Positions 27,023 through 35,615 of a DNA stretch of 64,000 bases are shown here, one piece after another. Position 1 is the first letter of the stretch. The number at the start of each line of letters is the position of its first letter. The position numbers and the translations under genes are program-made. Source of the DNA: Microbacterium hydrocarbonoxydans (lineage in GTDB: Bacteria; Actinomycetota; Actinomycetes; Actinomycetales; Microbacteriaceae); assembly GCF_904831005.1 (NCBI RefSeq), contig NZ_LR882982.1, forward strand, positions 372,001 to 436,000, read 5' to 3'. The notes below the pieces were generated by a model. It ran no database searches. It was not told where the DNA came from and saw only the letters and a program-made list of their open reading frames with translations.

Positions 27023-27116
27023 GCGCACCACTCTTGCACTGTTCGGTATGCCCCGATGCGCGGCCCGACGCCGTGAAGACGTCGAACCGCGCGCCGGCGC
27101 CGGAGCGATGCGGGTG

Positions 27117-27950
27117 TCATCCGCTGTGTCGGATCCAGCGGAAGGTCGCACGGCTGAGGAGGAGGCCCGCGACGAGCCAGACCGTCAACATGATCGCCAC
27201 GAGCCCGAGGGCCCACTCGCCGCCCGGTTCGGCGACCTTGAACGAGTCGGGCAGGATCGCGGCGCGCATGCCCTGCGCGATCCACTTGAGGGGGAACACC
27301 GCCGCGACGTTCTGCAGCCACTCGGGCAGGGCCGAGAACGCGATGTAGACACCCGAGATGAACTGCAGCAGCAGGACGACCGGGATCACCACCGCCGATG
27401 CCGTCTTGCCTGAACGGGGGAGGGCCGAGAGGGCGATTCCGAGCAGCGTGCACGAGAGCAGACCGAGCACGAAGACCCAGGCGAACACGCCCCACGAGTC
27501 GGTGTCGGAGGGCAGCTGCACCTTGTAGAGCACGACCGCGACGGTGAGGAGCAGCGCCATCTGCAGGATCGCCGTCACGAAGACCTCGCCGATCTTGCCG
27601 ATGAAGTACGTGGCGGGCGAGATCGGAGTGCTGCCGAGGCGCTTGAGCGTGCCGTCGCTCTTCTCGACGGCGATCTCGATCGACAGACCCTGCACGCCCG
27701 AGAGGAAGATGCCACCCGCGATGAGTCCCGGGAGATAGTAGGTCGCCATGCTGATCTTGTCGGCGCCCTCGCCGACGTCGCCGGTGAAGATGGTCGCGAA
27801 GATCAGGTACATCACGGTGGGGAACAGGAACGTGAAGAAGACCTGATCGCCCGCACGGAAGTACTGTCGCAGCTCGAAGCCGATGCGACGCACGCCGAGC
27901 CGGATCGTGCGGGGGAGTCCGAAACGCGTCGGCGCGGTCGTGAGGCTCAT
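27117..27950 (-). CDS. ABC-2 type exporter permease
   Basis: A 277-residue membrane protein with six helices and the ABC-2 pattern (RAGDQVFFTFLFPTVMYLIFATIF, GTLKRLGSTPISPATYFIGKI, the C-terminal PLKWIAQGMRAAIL). It pairs with the ATPase directly upstream (ATGA overlap). Substrate unknown: lipid, peptide or antibiotic export is typical for ABC-2 pairs linked to LiaRS/DesKR-like systems. Confidence 0.9.
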   Translation of the reverse strand: MSLTTAPTRFGLPRTIRLGVRRIGFELRQYFRAGDQVFFTFLFPTVMYLIFATIFTGDVGEGADKISMATYYLPGLIAGGIFLSGVQGLSIEIAVEKSDGTLKRLGSTPISPATYFIGKIGEVFVTAILQMALLLTVAVVLYKVQLPSDTDSWGVFAWVFVLGLLSCTLLGIALSALPRSGKTASAVVIPVVLLLQFISGVYIAFSALPEWLQNVAAVFPLKWIAQGMRAAILPDSFKVAEPGGEWALGLVAIMLTVWLVAGLLLSRATFRWIRHSG

Positions 27951-28852
27951 GCCTGCTCCTTCAGGTCGGTGCGGCTGTCGGCTGTCGTGGGGTCGGCGGC
28001 GGATGCGGCGTCGTGCTGCCGGATCAGGCCGAGATAGATGTCCTCGAGGGTCGGACGCACGACCTCCAACGAGTCCGGCTCGCCCACCGTCCTCTGCAGT
28101 TCCGAGACGAGTGCTCCGGGGCTCGCCGTGCGCTGCTCATGACGTGCACCCGCAGCATCCCGCCAGCGGACCACCGGAGTTCGCGCGTCGGGACCGCCGA
28201 TCTCGTCGATCGGTCCGATCGCCGCGATCCGACCCGCAGCGATGACTGCGGCGCGGTCGCCGAGCTGAGCCGCCTCGTCGAGGTAGTGGGTGGTCAGCAG
28301 GATGCTGGTCCCCTCGGCCTTGAGAGAGCGGATGAGGTCCCAGAACTGGCGTCGGGCCTCGGGGTCGAATCCCGTGGTCGGTTCGTCGAGGAACAGCATC
28401 TCCGGTCGACCGATGATCCCCAGCGCGACGTCGAGGCGGCGCTGCTGCCCGCCCGAGAGTCTTCCCGCTCGGGAGCGCTGCTTCTGCTCGAGGCCCACCG
28501 CGGCGATCACCTCATCGATGTCGCGAGGGCGCGGGTAGTACCCGGCGAACTCGGTGAGCAGCTCACGCACGGTGAAGTTGCCCGCTTCGCCGGTCGACTG
28601 CAGCACGATGCCCAGGCGCGCCTTCCAGTCCAGGCCGCCGCGCTGCGGGTCGACGCCGAGCACACGCACCTCGCCGGACGTGCGGTGTCGGTATCCCTCG
28701 AGGATCTCGATGGTCGTCGACTTCCCCGCGCCGTTCGGGCCGAGCAGCGCGAACGTCTCACCCCGGCGGATGTCGAAGCTGATGTCGTCGACGGCGGCGA
28801 ACCCGCCGTAGTCCTTGCGGAGCGCCCGCACCTCGATCACGCTGTCTGTCAT
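27947..28852 (-). CDS. ABC exporter ATP-binding protein (DrrA-like)
   Basis: A 301-residue ATPase: Walker A LLGPNGAGKST, Q-loop IVLQSTGEAG, signature LSGGQQRRLDVALG, Walker B MLFLDEPTTGFDP, H-loop LLTTHYLDEA, then a ~70-residue C-terminal extension typical of drug/lipid exporters. It forms a 2+2 transporter with the ABC-2 permease. ATG 28852 is used instead of the longer frame because the N-terminal motif DSVIEVRALRKDY starts there. A 26-bp perfect palindrome lies 55-80 bases upstream. Confidence 0.92.
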   Translation of the reverse strand: MTDSVIEVRALRKDYGGFAAVDDISFDIRRGETFALLGPNGAGKSTTIEILEGYRHRTSGEVRVLGVDPQRGGLDWKARLGIVLQSTGEAGNFTVRELLTEFAGYYPRPRDIDEVIAAVGLEQKQRSRAGRLSGGQQRRLDVALGIIGRPEMLFLDEPTTGFDPEARRQFWDLIRSLKAEGTSILLTTHYLDEAAQLGDRAAVIAAGRIAAIGPIDEIGGPDARTPVVRWRDAAGARHEQRTASPGALVSELQRTVGEPDSLEVVRPTLEDIYLGLIRQHDAASAADPTTADSRTDLKEQA

Positions 28853-28906
28853 GTACCCAGCGTGCCCGGGGACGTGCTCGCGCGGTAGCCGTGAAGCGGC
28901 CGACTC

Positions 28907-28932
28907 GCCCATCCACCGATCGGTGGATGGGC
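28907..28932. promoter_or_regulatory. 26-bp perfect palindrome (probable operator)
   Basis: Arms GCCCATCCACCG and CGGTGGATGGGC flank a central AT. It lies upstream of the ABC-HK-RR operon and downstream of divIVA, with no U-tract, so an operator (for example for the operon's own response regulator) is favoured over a terminator. Confidence 0.55.
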
Positions 28933-28945
28933 CCGTGCACGCAGA

Positions 28946-28977
28946 AGGGGCGCGAGCGGAATACCGCCCACGCCCCT
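28946..28977 (-). terminator. Probable terminator of the DivIVA-like gene
   Basis: Nested stems just past the stop at 28997: outer arms AGGGGCG/CGCCCCT (28946-28952 and 28971-28977) and inner GCGG/CCGC with loop AATA. GC-rich, without a long T-run. Confidence 0.55.
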
Positions 28978-28996
28978 GTCTGTCAGGAGTTCGAGG

Positions 28997-30442
28997 TCAG
29001 CGCGAGGACGTGTCGTCGGCCTCGACGACCTCGATCGTGATCTTGCCGTCGATCGTCGCCGCGTCGTCATCGAGCAGTTCGTCGTCGAGAGCCTCATCGC
29101 CTCGGAACTCCTCGACCGGGGTGGCGTCGTCGTCGGACTCGGTGACCATCTCGGCGTGCACCGTCTCGATGTCGTCGTCCGCGTCGTCGGCGAAGAGGTC
29201 ATCGGCGTCGTCGAGACGCGTGACCGATGATCCGGTGGCGGAGTCCGCGGCGGGTGCGGCGTCGCTGAAGATGCCATCGGGGCGGATGAGCTCGCGCACC
29301 TCGGCCATGAAGCTGGCGAGCTGCTGCTGCTGCCAGCGCAGCTGCCGAGCCTGGTCCTCGGCATCCCGCAGCACCTGCGAGGTGTGCGAGGTGACCGAAT
29401 CGACGATCTTCTGCGACTTCACGCGGGCGCGGTCGAGGGTGTCACGGGCGCGCACCTGAGCATCCGCCTCGATCGTCTGAGCCTGCGAGCGCATGAGGCG
29501 CTCGTAGTCGTCGGCCTTGCCCGAGATGCGCTGGGCGTGCTCGAGCGACGTCCTGACCTGCTCGTTGGCATCGGCGGTGACTCGCTCGGCGTGGGCGACC
29601 GCCTGATTGTGCAGCACGAGGAACTCCTGCTGCGCGTCGTCCTGGCGGCGCGTGAGGGTCTCTTCGAACTCGAGCACGCGCGCGTTCATCTCGCGCACCT
29701 CGCGTTCGGCATCCGCGCGGAGCTGCGTCGTCTCACGCGTGACGAGCGAGCGCAGCGCGGCCGCGCCCTTCTCGGCCTCGGTGCGGATAGCCGTGGCCTC
29801 CTGCGTCGCCTGGTGCACCTTCTCGGCGGCGTGTGCGGCCTCGCGCTCGATCGTCGCCTCGTGAGCGGTGTACTCGGTGTCGATCTTCAGACGGATCTGG
29901 TCTGCATCGTGCTGAGCCTGCGCGATGATGCGGATCACATCGGCCTCAGCCTCGGCGCGCTGGGTCGTGACCTCTTCGCGGGCGGCGGCCATCAGGCGGT
30001 CCGCCTGCACCGCGGCGTTCTGGATGAGGACGTTGGCCTGGTCCTCGGCGACGCGGAGGATGGTCTCGAACTGCTCGCGCGAGGGGGCGTCCTGGCCGTC
30101 GGCGCGAGGGGTGTCGACGAGCTCGTTGGTGAGGGTCAGCACCTGCTGCTCGGTTTCGGCCGCCTTCGCCTTGATGGTGGTGAGCTCTGCCTCGAGCTCT
30201 TCGCGGGCCGAGCGCTCTTCGTCGCGCATGGCCTCGAGCGCGTCTTCGTGGCGGGCCTCGGCATCGGCGAGATCGGCCTTGGCCTGCTGCAGCTGGTTGC
30301 GCAGGGCGCTCAGCGCGGAGTCGACCTCGGCCTTGTCGTAGCCTCGGAACGAGGCCGTGAAGCCGGACTGCTCGCGGGGGGTCTCTTCGATCAGCTTGTC
30401 GAAGAAGTCGGGCGTTCGATCGTTGGACGGGGTTTCGCTCAT
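28997..30442 (-). CDS. DivIVA-domain coiled-coil protein
   Basis: A 481-residue protein with a short N-terminal DivIVA-like membrane-binding segment (FTASFRGYDKAEVDSALSALRNQL, about 27-50), then more than 300 residues of Ala/Glu/Gln/Arg-rich coiled coil (to RQLRWQQQQLASFMAEVREL, about 395), and an acidic Asp-rich tail. DivIVA/Wag31-type proteins recruit the wall-growth machinery at curved membranes in Actinobacteria. This long form may be a second DivIVA-like scaffold, resembling cytoskeletal proteins such as Scy/FilP in composition. GAAAGG precedes the ATG; -10 TAGGCT lies at 30547-30552 with a ~100-nt leader. Confidence 0.85.
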   Translation of the reverse strand: MSETPSNDRTPDFFDKLIEETPREQSGFTASFRGYDKAEVDSALSALRNQLQQAKADLADAEARHEDALEAMRDEERSAREELEAELTTIKAKAAETEQQVLTLTNELVDTPRADGQDAPSREQFETILRVAEDQANVLIQNAAVQADRLMAAAREEVTTQRAEAEADVIRIIAQAQHDADQIRLKIDTEYTAHEATIEREAAHAAEKVHQATQEATAIRTEAEKGAAALRSLVTRETTQLRADAEREVREMNARVLEFEETLTRRQDDAQQEFLVLHNQAVAHAERVTADANEQVRTSLEHAQRISGKADDYERLMRSQAQTIEADAQVRARDTLDRARVKSQKIVDSVTSHTSQVLRDAEDQARQLRWQQQQLASFMAEVRELIRPDGIFSDAAPAADSATGSSVTRLDDADDLFADDADDDIETVHAEMVTESDDDATPVEEFRGDEALDDELLDDDAATIDGKITIEVVEADDTSSR

Positions 30443-30546
30443 GGTCAGCCTTTCCGGCGCAGGTCACGGCCACGGAGACTGTGACGAGAAGTGATGCCGC
30501 GGTGGTACCGACCGTGGGCACGAGTCGGTCGGTCGTCGGCACACAC

Positions 30547-30552
30547 AGCCTA
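30547..30552 (-). promoter_or_regulatory. -10 element of the DivIVA-like gene
   Basis: TAGGCT on the minus strand, about 105 bases before the ATG at 30442. The stretch 30443-30546 is the resulting leader and holds no ORF I trust. Confidence 0.4.
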
Positions 30553-30558
30553 GTTGCG

Positions 30559-31032
30559 TCAGGCGGAGTTCGCTCGTCCGGGTTCGGTCGTGACGCCGAC
30601 GCCCTCGGCGGCGGCGCGGGCGGTGACGAGGGCTCGCAACTCGTTCCAGAACGACGCGCCCTGGGGCATCCCGAGGTGCTCGCGCGAGCGTTCGACCCGC
30701 ATGCGGGTGGTCGAGCCGTCGGTCACGAGTCGGACGACCGCGTCGTCGGGCTCGACGAACCGGATGCCGTAGCTGCCGTCGTCGAGCACCGTGAACTCGC
30801 GAGGTCGCTGCCAGACGATCGTGTCGACCATCTCGCGGACCACGGTCTCGGGGGCGTCGAGCACGAGGGTCGTGCCCAGATCGCGGAGGGCGTCGGCGCG
30901 CCGGGAGTCGGCGACACGTCGCTCCTCTCGGGACCCCGCCGATGTGCTCGAGCGTCGCACCCACCGCGGCAGGAAGATCGAGAGCACGATGAGCGCGGCG
31001 ATCAGCACGACGAAGATGAGCGGGTTGTCCAC
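30559..31032 (-). CDS. Membrane-anchored protein of unknown function
   Basis: A 157-residue protein with a single N-terminal helix (NPLIFVVLIAALIVLSIFLP), a short basic linker and a ~110-residue cytoplasmic alpha/beta domain (LRDLGTTLVLDAPETVVREMVDTIV, FTVLDDGSYGIRFVEPDDAVVRLV). No family is recognised. It starts with GTG at 31032, with -10 TAGGTT (31039-31044) six bases upstream, so it is probably leaderless. It is upstream of and co-oriented with the DivIVA-like gene. Confidence 0.7.
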   Translation of the reverse strand: MDNPLIFVVLIAALIVLSIFLPRWVRRSSTSAGSREERRVADSRRADALRDLGTTLVLDAPETVVREMVDTIVWQRPREFTVLDDGSYGIRFVEPDDAVVRLVTDGSTTRMRVERSREHLGMPQGASFWNELRALVTARAAAEGVGVTTEPGRANSA

Positions 31033-31062
31033 CGTTACAACCTAGGGCGTGGGTCGTGCTGA

Positions 31063-31983
31063 TCAGCCCAGCAGCACCATGATCAGCACGAGCACCGGCA
31101 GGCATCCGACCGTGGTGAGGAAGACCGTGTCTCGCGAGATCGTCTCGCCGACGTCATAGCGCTGCGAGTAGTTGAAGACGTTCTGCGCCGTCGGAAGGGC
31201 TGCGAGCACCACCACGATCAGCACCTCTGCGGGGGAGAGGCCGAACACGAACTCCGCCATCACCCACGCGATCAGCGGCATCGCGACGAGTTTCAGCCCG
31301 CTGGCGACGATGATGTCGCGGCGTCGCCCCGGAGCGCCGAGAACGCGCTGACCGTGCAGCGAGATGCCGTAGCTGATCAGCAGCACAGGAACGGCGGCGT
31401 CCGCGATCAGCTGCGCGGGCTGCATGACGATCTCGGGCACCCTGATGCTGAACACGGAGACGAGAGTGCCGAGCACGGATCCGATGATGATGGGGTTCGT
31501 CGCCGTGCGGACGAGGGTCTTGCGCAGCGACACCCGATCGCTCGTGACCGCGTCGAGGATCGTGAGGGAGATCGGGGTGAAGATCAGCAGTTGGAGCAGC
31601 ACGACCGGCGCCGGATACGCGGCGCTGCCGAGCAGGTAGAGCGACAGTGGGATGCCGATGTTGTTCGAGTTGACCTGTCCGGCGGCCAGAGCGCCGATCA
31701 GGGTCTCGCCGACGGAGCGCTTCCACCACAGCCGGGCGATCAGGGCGTACATCGCGATGACGGCGACCGCGGCGATCGCCGACACCGGCAGCAGCGAGGA
31801 GAACAGCATGCGCGCGTCGGCGTGAGCGAGCACCGTGAACAGGAGGAAGGGCGACAGGACGAAGAAGATCAGACGGCCGAGGACGTGGCGGGCGTGCGGT
31901 CCGAGCAGATCGATGCGCCCGATGACGTAGCCCAGGATGATCGCCACCCCCACGACGGCGAATCCGGTGAAAGTCTCGAGCAC
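31063..31983 (-). CDS. AEC family transporter (auxin efflux carrier type)
   Basis: A 306-residue membrane protein with ten helices in two five-helix halves: FAVVGVAIILGYVIGRIDLL, then the broken-helix segment GQVNSNNIGIPLSLYLLG in the first half and LAALPTAQNVFNYSQRY in the second. Members export or take up organic anions such as malate. The GTG at 31983 is chosen because -10 TACGCT (31990-31995) lies six bases upstream; a TTG at 32007 would be upstream of that box. Confidence 0.85.
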   Translation of the reverse strand: MLETFTGFAVVGVAIILGYVIGRIDLLGPHARHVLGRLIFFVLSPFLLFTVLAHADARMLFSSLLPVSAIAAVAVIAMYALIARLWWKRSVGETLIGALAAGQVNSNNIGIPLSLYLLGSAAYPAPVVLLQLLIFTPISLTILDAVTSDRVSLRKTLVRTATNPIIIGSVLGTLVSVFSIRVPEIVMQPAQLIADAAVPVLLISYGISLHGQRVLGAPGRRRDIIVASGLKLVAMPLIAWVMAEFVFGLSPAEVLIVVVLAALPTAQNVFNYSQRYDVGETISRDTVFLTTVGCLPVLVLIMVLLG

Positions 31984-32195
31984 CCTTCGAGCGTAACGCC
32001 CTACCAAGCGCCGGGCCGTCAGTCAATGGTCGGGCCGACATCGGTGCTGCGGGATCATTCCCCGTACGCTGAGATCACGTCGAGCCGCCATGCGCCGCTC
32101 TCCGTCGGTCGAACCAGATGTCGTCCTCGGGTTCTCTCGGTCTCGGGCACGAAGATGGGGGCGGGTGCGCATGCGCGCCTTCTCAACACGACTGC

Positions 32196-32228
32196 TCCGG
32201 TCCCCCTGTTCGGGCATGGGGGGCCGGA
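32196..32228 (-). terminator. Probable terminator after the small membrane protein gene
   Basis: An 11-bp stem with one G-U pair (32196-32206 with 32218-32228), directly downstream of the minus-strand stop at 32239. The rest of the gap 31984-32195 contains no supported gene: a 64-residue minus-strand frame there has Arg-rich, non-family composition. Confidence 0.5.
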
Positions 32229-32238
32229 ACCAACTTCT

Positions 32239-32550
32239 TCAGCGTCGCTCTTCGGCGCCGGCGCGAAGACGCGCGCGCCGGTTGTGAAGCGCGATCACCG
32301 ACAGCGCGGCGATCGGCCCCGCCGCCACGACCATGGCGGTCCATTGCCAGCCGGAGGTGCCGACCAGTACCGCCCCGAGCACGATCAGGCCGGCTGCGAG
32401 GGCGCGCATCTCGACCGTCCCACGAGGACTGATCGGCGGTCTGCGCCCGAAGGGAAGGCGAGCCGTCGGGTTCGCCTTGATCGTGTAGCCGAGAGCTGTG
32501 TGGAACAACACGATTCCTGCGACGGCGGTGATCACTCCCACGACGAACAT
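32239..32550 (-). CDS. Small membrane protein, possibly SdpI-like or a conserved unknown
   Basis: A 103-residue protein with three hydrophobic helices (VVGVITAVAGIVLFHTALG, LAAGLIVLGAVLVGTSGW, MVVAAGPIAALSVIALH) and a cytoplasmic loop rich in Pro/Arg (TARLPFGRRPPISPRG). Function not recognised. The ATG at 32550 is six bases after -10 TACGGT (32557-32562), so it is probably leaderless. Confidence 0.7.
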   Translation of the reverse strand: MFVVGVITAVAGIVLFHTALGYTIKANPTARLPFGRRPPISPRGTVEMRALAAGLIVLGAVLVGTSGWQWTAMVVAAGPIAALSVIALHNRRARLRAGAEERR

Positions 32551-32589
32551 GCTTCGACCGTATCAATGGGGATGCGGCCGTGCGGCGGT

Positions 32590-33612
32590 TCAGGTCGAGT
32601 CGCGCACGATGAGGCTGGTGGGGAGCACGATCGGCGTCGCCGACAGCTCGTGCCCTACCGCCGCGTCGGCGAGGGCCGCCACGGCCGCACCCGCCATCTC
32701 ACGGATCGGCTGTCGCACGGTCGTGAGAGCGGGGCTCAGCCACCTCGCGCCGCGAAGGTCGTCGAATCCCACGACGAGCACGTCGTCGGGAACGCGTCGA
32801 GCGGTCGCAGCGGCGGCGGCGTAGACACCCGCAGCCAGCTCGTCGGAGCAGGCGAAGACGCCCAGACGCTCACCGGGCCGGAGAGCTCGGAGCACGGGGA
32901 TCATCGCATCGCGGGCCGCGGCCGTCCGCCACGCGGACTGGATGACCGCGATGGCTGCGCCCGGAGCCGCTGTGCCGAGCCCCTGACGGAATCCCGCGTA
33001 CCTGGTGCGCCCGTATCGGTATCGCGGTCGCCCGAGCAGCGCGGCGAACCGGGTCGCGCCGCGGTCGACGAGATGGAGTGCCGCGCTGCGTCCGCCCTCG
33101 TGATCCGTGGTGCGCACGCTCGTGAGCCCTCGCGGGTCGTCGCTGCGCGGATCCATCAGGACCACCGGGATCGAGGCCTCGGCGAGAACGCTCAACTGCG
33201 ACGCGGTGGGCGAGATCAGCCCGAGGACGACCCCTGCCGACCCTCGGCGGCGGATGCGCAGCGGCCAGTCGTCGTCGGGGAGGTCGCGCTCCTCCGTGAG
33301 CACCAGATCGTATCCGGCGTCGGCCGCGGCGCTGCGGGCCCCTGCCGTCACCTCGTCGGAGTAGTCGTCGCCGTACACGCCGAGAACGAGGTCCATGAGG
33401 CGCGCGGATGCGAGTGGGCGTCCGCCGGCCGACGGCTCCCGCGCATATCCGACGTCGCGCGCCGCAGCATGCACCCGGCGGCGGGTGGCCACCGCGAGAT
33501 CGCCACGCCCGGTCAGTGCGCGTGACGCCGTCGCCACGCTCACGCCCGCGGCTGCGGCGACGGCGGTGAGCGTGGCCCGTCTCGGCCTGGCGCCGTCGGC
33601 ATGTTCATGCAT
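32590..33612 (-). CDS. LacI family transcriptional regulator
   Basis: A 340-residue regulator with an N-terminal LacI HTH (ATLTAVAAAAGVSVATASRALTGRG) plus hinge helix, then a periplasmic-binding-type effector domain (VLGVYGDDYSDEVTAGARSAAADAGYDLVL, FACSDELAAGVYAAA, VVGFDDLRGARWLSPALTTVRQ). It is divergent from the Gfo/Idh/MocA-ThuA operon with an operator-like palindrome between them, so it most likely represses that operon and itself. The start at 33612 has AGGGTGG upstream; the long frame beyond it is antisense to the oxidoreductase gene. Confidence 0.9.
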   Translation of the reverse strand: MHEHADGARPRRATLTAVAAAAGVSVATASRALTGRGDLAVATRRRVHAAARDVGYAREPSAGGRPLASARLMDLVLGVYGDDYSDEVTAGARSAAADAGYDLVLTEERDLPDDDWPLRIRRRGSAGVVLGLISPTASQLSVLAEASIPVVLMDPRSDDPRGLTSVRTTDHEGGRSAALHLVDRGATRFAALLGRPRYRYGRTRYAGFRQGLGTAAPGAAIAVIQSAWRTAAARDAMIPVLRALRPGERLGVFACSDELAAGVYAAAAATARRVPDDVLVVGFDDLRGARWLSPALTTVRQPIREMAGAAVAALADAAVGHELSATPIVLPTSLIVRDST

Positions 33613-33635
33613 GGATCCACCCTCGCGGTATCCGC

Positions 33636-33650
33636 AGTTTTGCGCAAACT
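33636..33650. promoter_or_regulatory. LacI-type operator
   Basis: AGTTTTGCGCAAACT contains the perfect palindrome TTTGCGCAAA, with the central CG typical of LacI-family sites. It lies midway in the 87-bp divergent region. Confidence 0.6.
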
Positions 33651-33699
33651 CCTCGACGTCGGTCGGAGCGGGTGGCATCGTCGATGTCAGGAGGGTGAG

Positions 33700-34926
33700 A
33701 TGACGACGACGACACCACCACTGCGGATCGCGATGATCGGCACGGGCTTCATGGGGCGGATGCACTCGCAGGCCTGGAACACCGCACCGCGGTTCTTCGA
33801 TCTGCCGTTCGAGCCGAGACTCGCGCTGCTCGTCGGACGCCGAGAGCACGCGACGACGCACGCTGCCGCGCGATGGGGGTGGTCGGATCACTCGCTCGAC
33901 TGGCGTGCAGCCGTCGAACGCGACGACATCGATGCGATCGACATCTGCACCCCCGGAGACACCCACGAGGAGATCGCACTCGCCGCGCTCGCGGCGGGCA
34001 AGCACGTGCTGTGCGAGAAGCCGCTCGCCAACACGGTCGCCGAGGCCCAGCGGATGACGGCGGCGGCCCGTGACGCGTTCGAGCGATCCGGTGCCGTCGC
34101 GATGTGCGGCTTCAGCTATCGGCGCACGCCCGCACTCGCCCTCGCGCGCCGGCTCATCTCCGAGGGGCGCATCGGCGAGATCCGTCACGTGCGTGCGCAG
34201 TACCTGCAGGACTGGCTGAGCGACCCCGACTCTCCGCACACCTGGAGACTCGACCGCGAGAGAGCAGGCTCGGGAGCACTGGGTGACATCGGAGCCCACA
34301 GCATCGACACCGCGCAGTGGCTCGCGGGACAGCGGATCTCGGCGGTCTCGGCCACCCTGCGCACTTTCGTCGATTCGCGACCCCGACGCTCGAGCGTCGA
34401 AGGACTCGGGGGCAGCGCGGCCGATGCATCGGATCGCCTGCCCGTGACGGTCGACGATGCCGCGGCGTTCACCGCCCGCTTCGACGGTGGCGCGCTGGGA
34501 GTGTTCGAGGCGACGCGCATGGCCACGGGCCGACGCAACGCCAACCGCATCGAGGTCAATGGGGACAGAGGATCTATCGCGTTCGACTTCGAGCGCATGA
34601 ACGAGCTCGAGGTGTACGACGCCGCAGACGATGCCGCGCAGGGATTCCGGCGTGTGCAGGTCACCGAGGCCGGGCATCCGTACGCCGGTGCGTGGTGGCC
34701 GGCAGGACACGGGCTCGGCTACGAGCACCTCTTCACGCACCAGGCGGTCGACTTCGTGCGGGCGGTGGCCGGCGAGCACCCGGTGTCTCCGGGATTCGCC
34801 GAGGCGACGCAGGTGCAGAGGGTGCTCGCGGCCGTCGAGTCCAGCGCGCAGCACGACAGCATCCTCACGCCCGTCGGCACCGAACCCGGCCCTGCCACTG
34901 ATTCCGAAGAAGGAGATTCCCGATGA
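33700..34926 (+). CDS. Gfo/Idh/MocA family oxidoreductase
   Basis: A 408-residue NAD(P)-dependent sugar/inositol dehydrogenase-type protein: Rossmann motif RIAMIGTGFMGRMHSQAW, the catalytic-lysine motif HVLCEKPLANT, substrate-domain segment MCGFSYRRTPALALARRLI and GALGDIGAHSIDTAQWLAG (His/Asp catalytic pair region). It likely oxidises a sugar or sugar-derived hydroxyl (3-keto route). AGGAGGG 5 bases before the ATG. First gene of a three-gene operon; its stop overlaps the ThuA start (ATGA). Confidence 0.9.
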   Translation: MTTTTPPLRIAMIGTGFMGRMHSQAWNTAPRFFDLPFEPRLALLVGRREHATTHAAARWGWSDHSLDWRAAVERDDIDAIDICTPGDTHEEIALAALAAGKHVLCEKPLANTVAEAQRMTAAARDAFERSGAVAMCGFSYRRTPALALARRLISEGRIGEIRHVRAQYLQDWLSDPDSPHTWRLDRERAGSGALGDIGAHSIDTAQWLAGQRISAVSATLRTFVDSRPRRSSVEGLGGSAADASDRLPVTVDDAAAFTARFDGGALGVFEATRMATGRRNANRIEVNGDRGSIAFDFERMNELEVYDAADDAAQGFRRVQVTEAGHPYAGAWWPAGHGLGYEHLFTHQAVDFVRAVAGEHPVSPGFAEATQVQRVLAAVESSAQHDSILTPVGTEPGPATDSEEGDSR

Positions 34927-35615
34927 CCCGCACTGCTCTCGTCGTCCGCGGCGGCTGGGAGGGACACCACCCCGTCGAGTCGACCGACCTGTTCATCCCT
35001 TTCCTGCGGGAGAACGGCTTCGACGTCGCCGTCGAATCCGATCCCGAGATCTACGCCGACGCGGCACGCATGGCAGAGGTCGACCTCGTCGTGCAGTCGG
35101 TGACGATGTCGCAGTGCTCGGGCGAAGCCGTGCGCGGACTCCGTGATGCGGTCGTCGCCGGCATGGGATTCGCCGGCTGGCACGGCGGCATCGCCGACTC
35201 GTTCCGCGCGAGCTCCGACTACCTGCAGCTCGTGGGGGGCCAGTTCGCCACGCATCCCTCCACACACCCCGATGCGGTCGTGGGCGATCAGACCGACAAC
35301 TATCTGGAGTACACGGTCGACATCACGGAGCTCGGGCGCGCGCACGAGATCACTCGCGACCTCGACGACTTCACCCTCGTCACCGAGCAGTACTGGGTGC
35401 TGCACGACGACCTGATCGACGTGCTCGCGACCACCACGCATCCGGTGCAGCCGTATCACCCGTGGCATCGCCCCGTCGTGTCGCCCGCGATCTGGACGCG
35501 CGACTGGGGGAAGGGGCGGATCTTCGTCTCGACTCCGGGCCACAGCCTCGATGTGCTGCAGCACAGCTCGGTGCGCACGGTGATCGAGCGGGGGATGCTG
35601 TGGGCGGCGCGGTGA
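34923..35615 (+). CDS. ThuA-like glutamine-amidotransferase-fold protein
   Basis: A 230-residue ThuA-domain protein (TALVVRGGWEGHHPVES, GMGFAGWHGGIADSF, YHPWHRPVVSPAIWTRDWGKGRIFVSTPGHS). ThuA proteins occur with Gfo/Idh/MocA dehydrogenases in trehalose and other disaccharide catabolism through 3-keto sugars; the exact reaction is not settled. It is translationally coupled to oxidoreductases on both sides. Confidence 0.88.
   Translation: MTRTALVVRGGWEGHHPVESTDLFIPFLRENGFDVAVESDPEIYADAARMAEVDLVVQSVTMSQCSGEAVRGLRDAVVAGMGFAGWHGGIADSFRASSDYLQLVGGQFATHPSTHPDAVVGDQTDNYLEYTVDITELGRAHEITRDLDDFTLVTEQYWVLHDDLIDVLATTTHPVQPYHPWHRPVVSPAIWTRDWGKGRIFVSTPGHSLDVLQHSSVRTVIERGMLWAAR

Noticed and set aside
32023..32217. 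64-residue minus-strand frame between the AEC gene and the small membrane protein
   Set aside because: Arg-rich, no ribosome-binding site, overlaps the terminator hairpin.
33613..34854. N-terminal extension of the LacI frame (to 34854)
   Set aside because: Antisense to the oxidoreductase gene; LacI HTH starts near 33612 and an operator lies just upstream.
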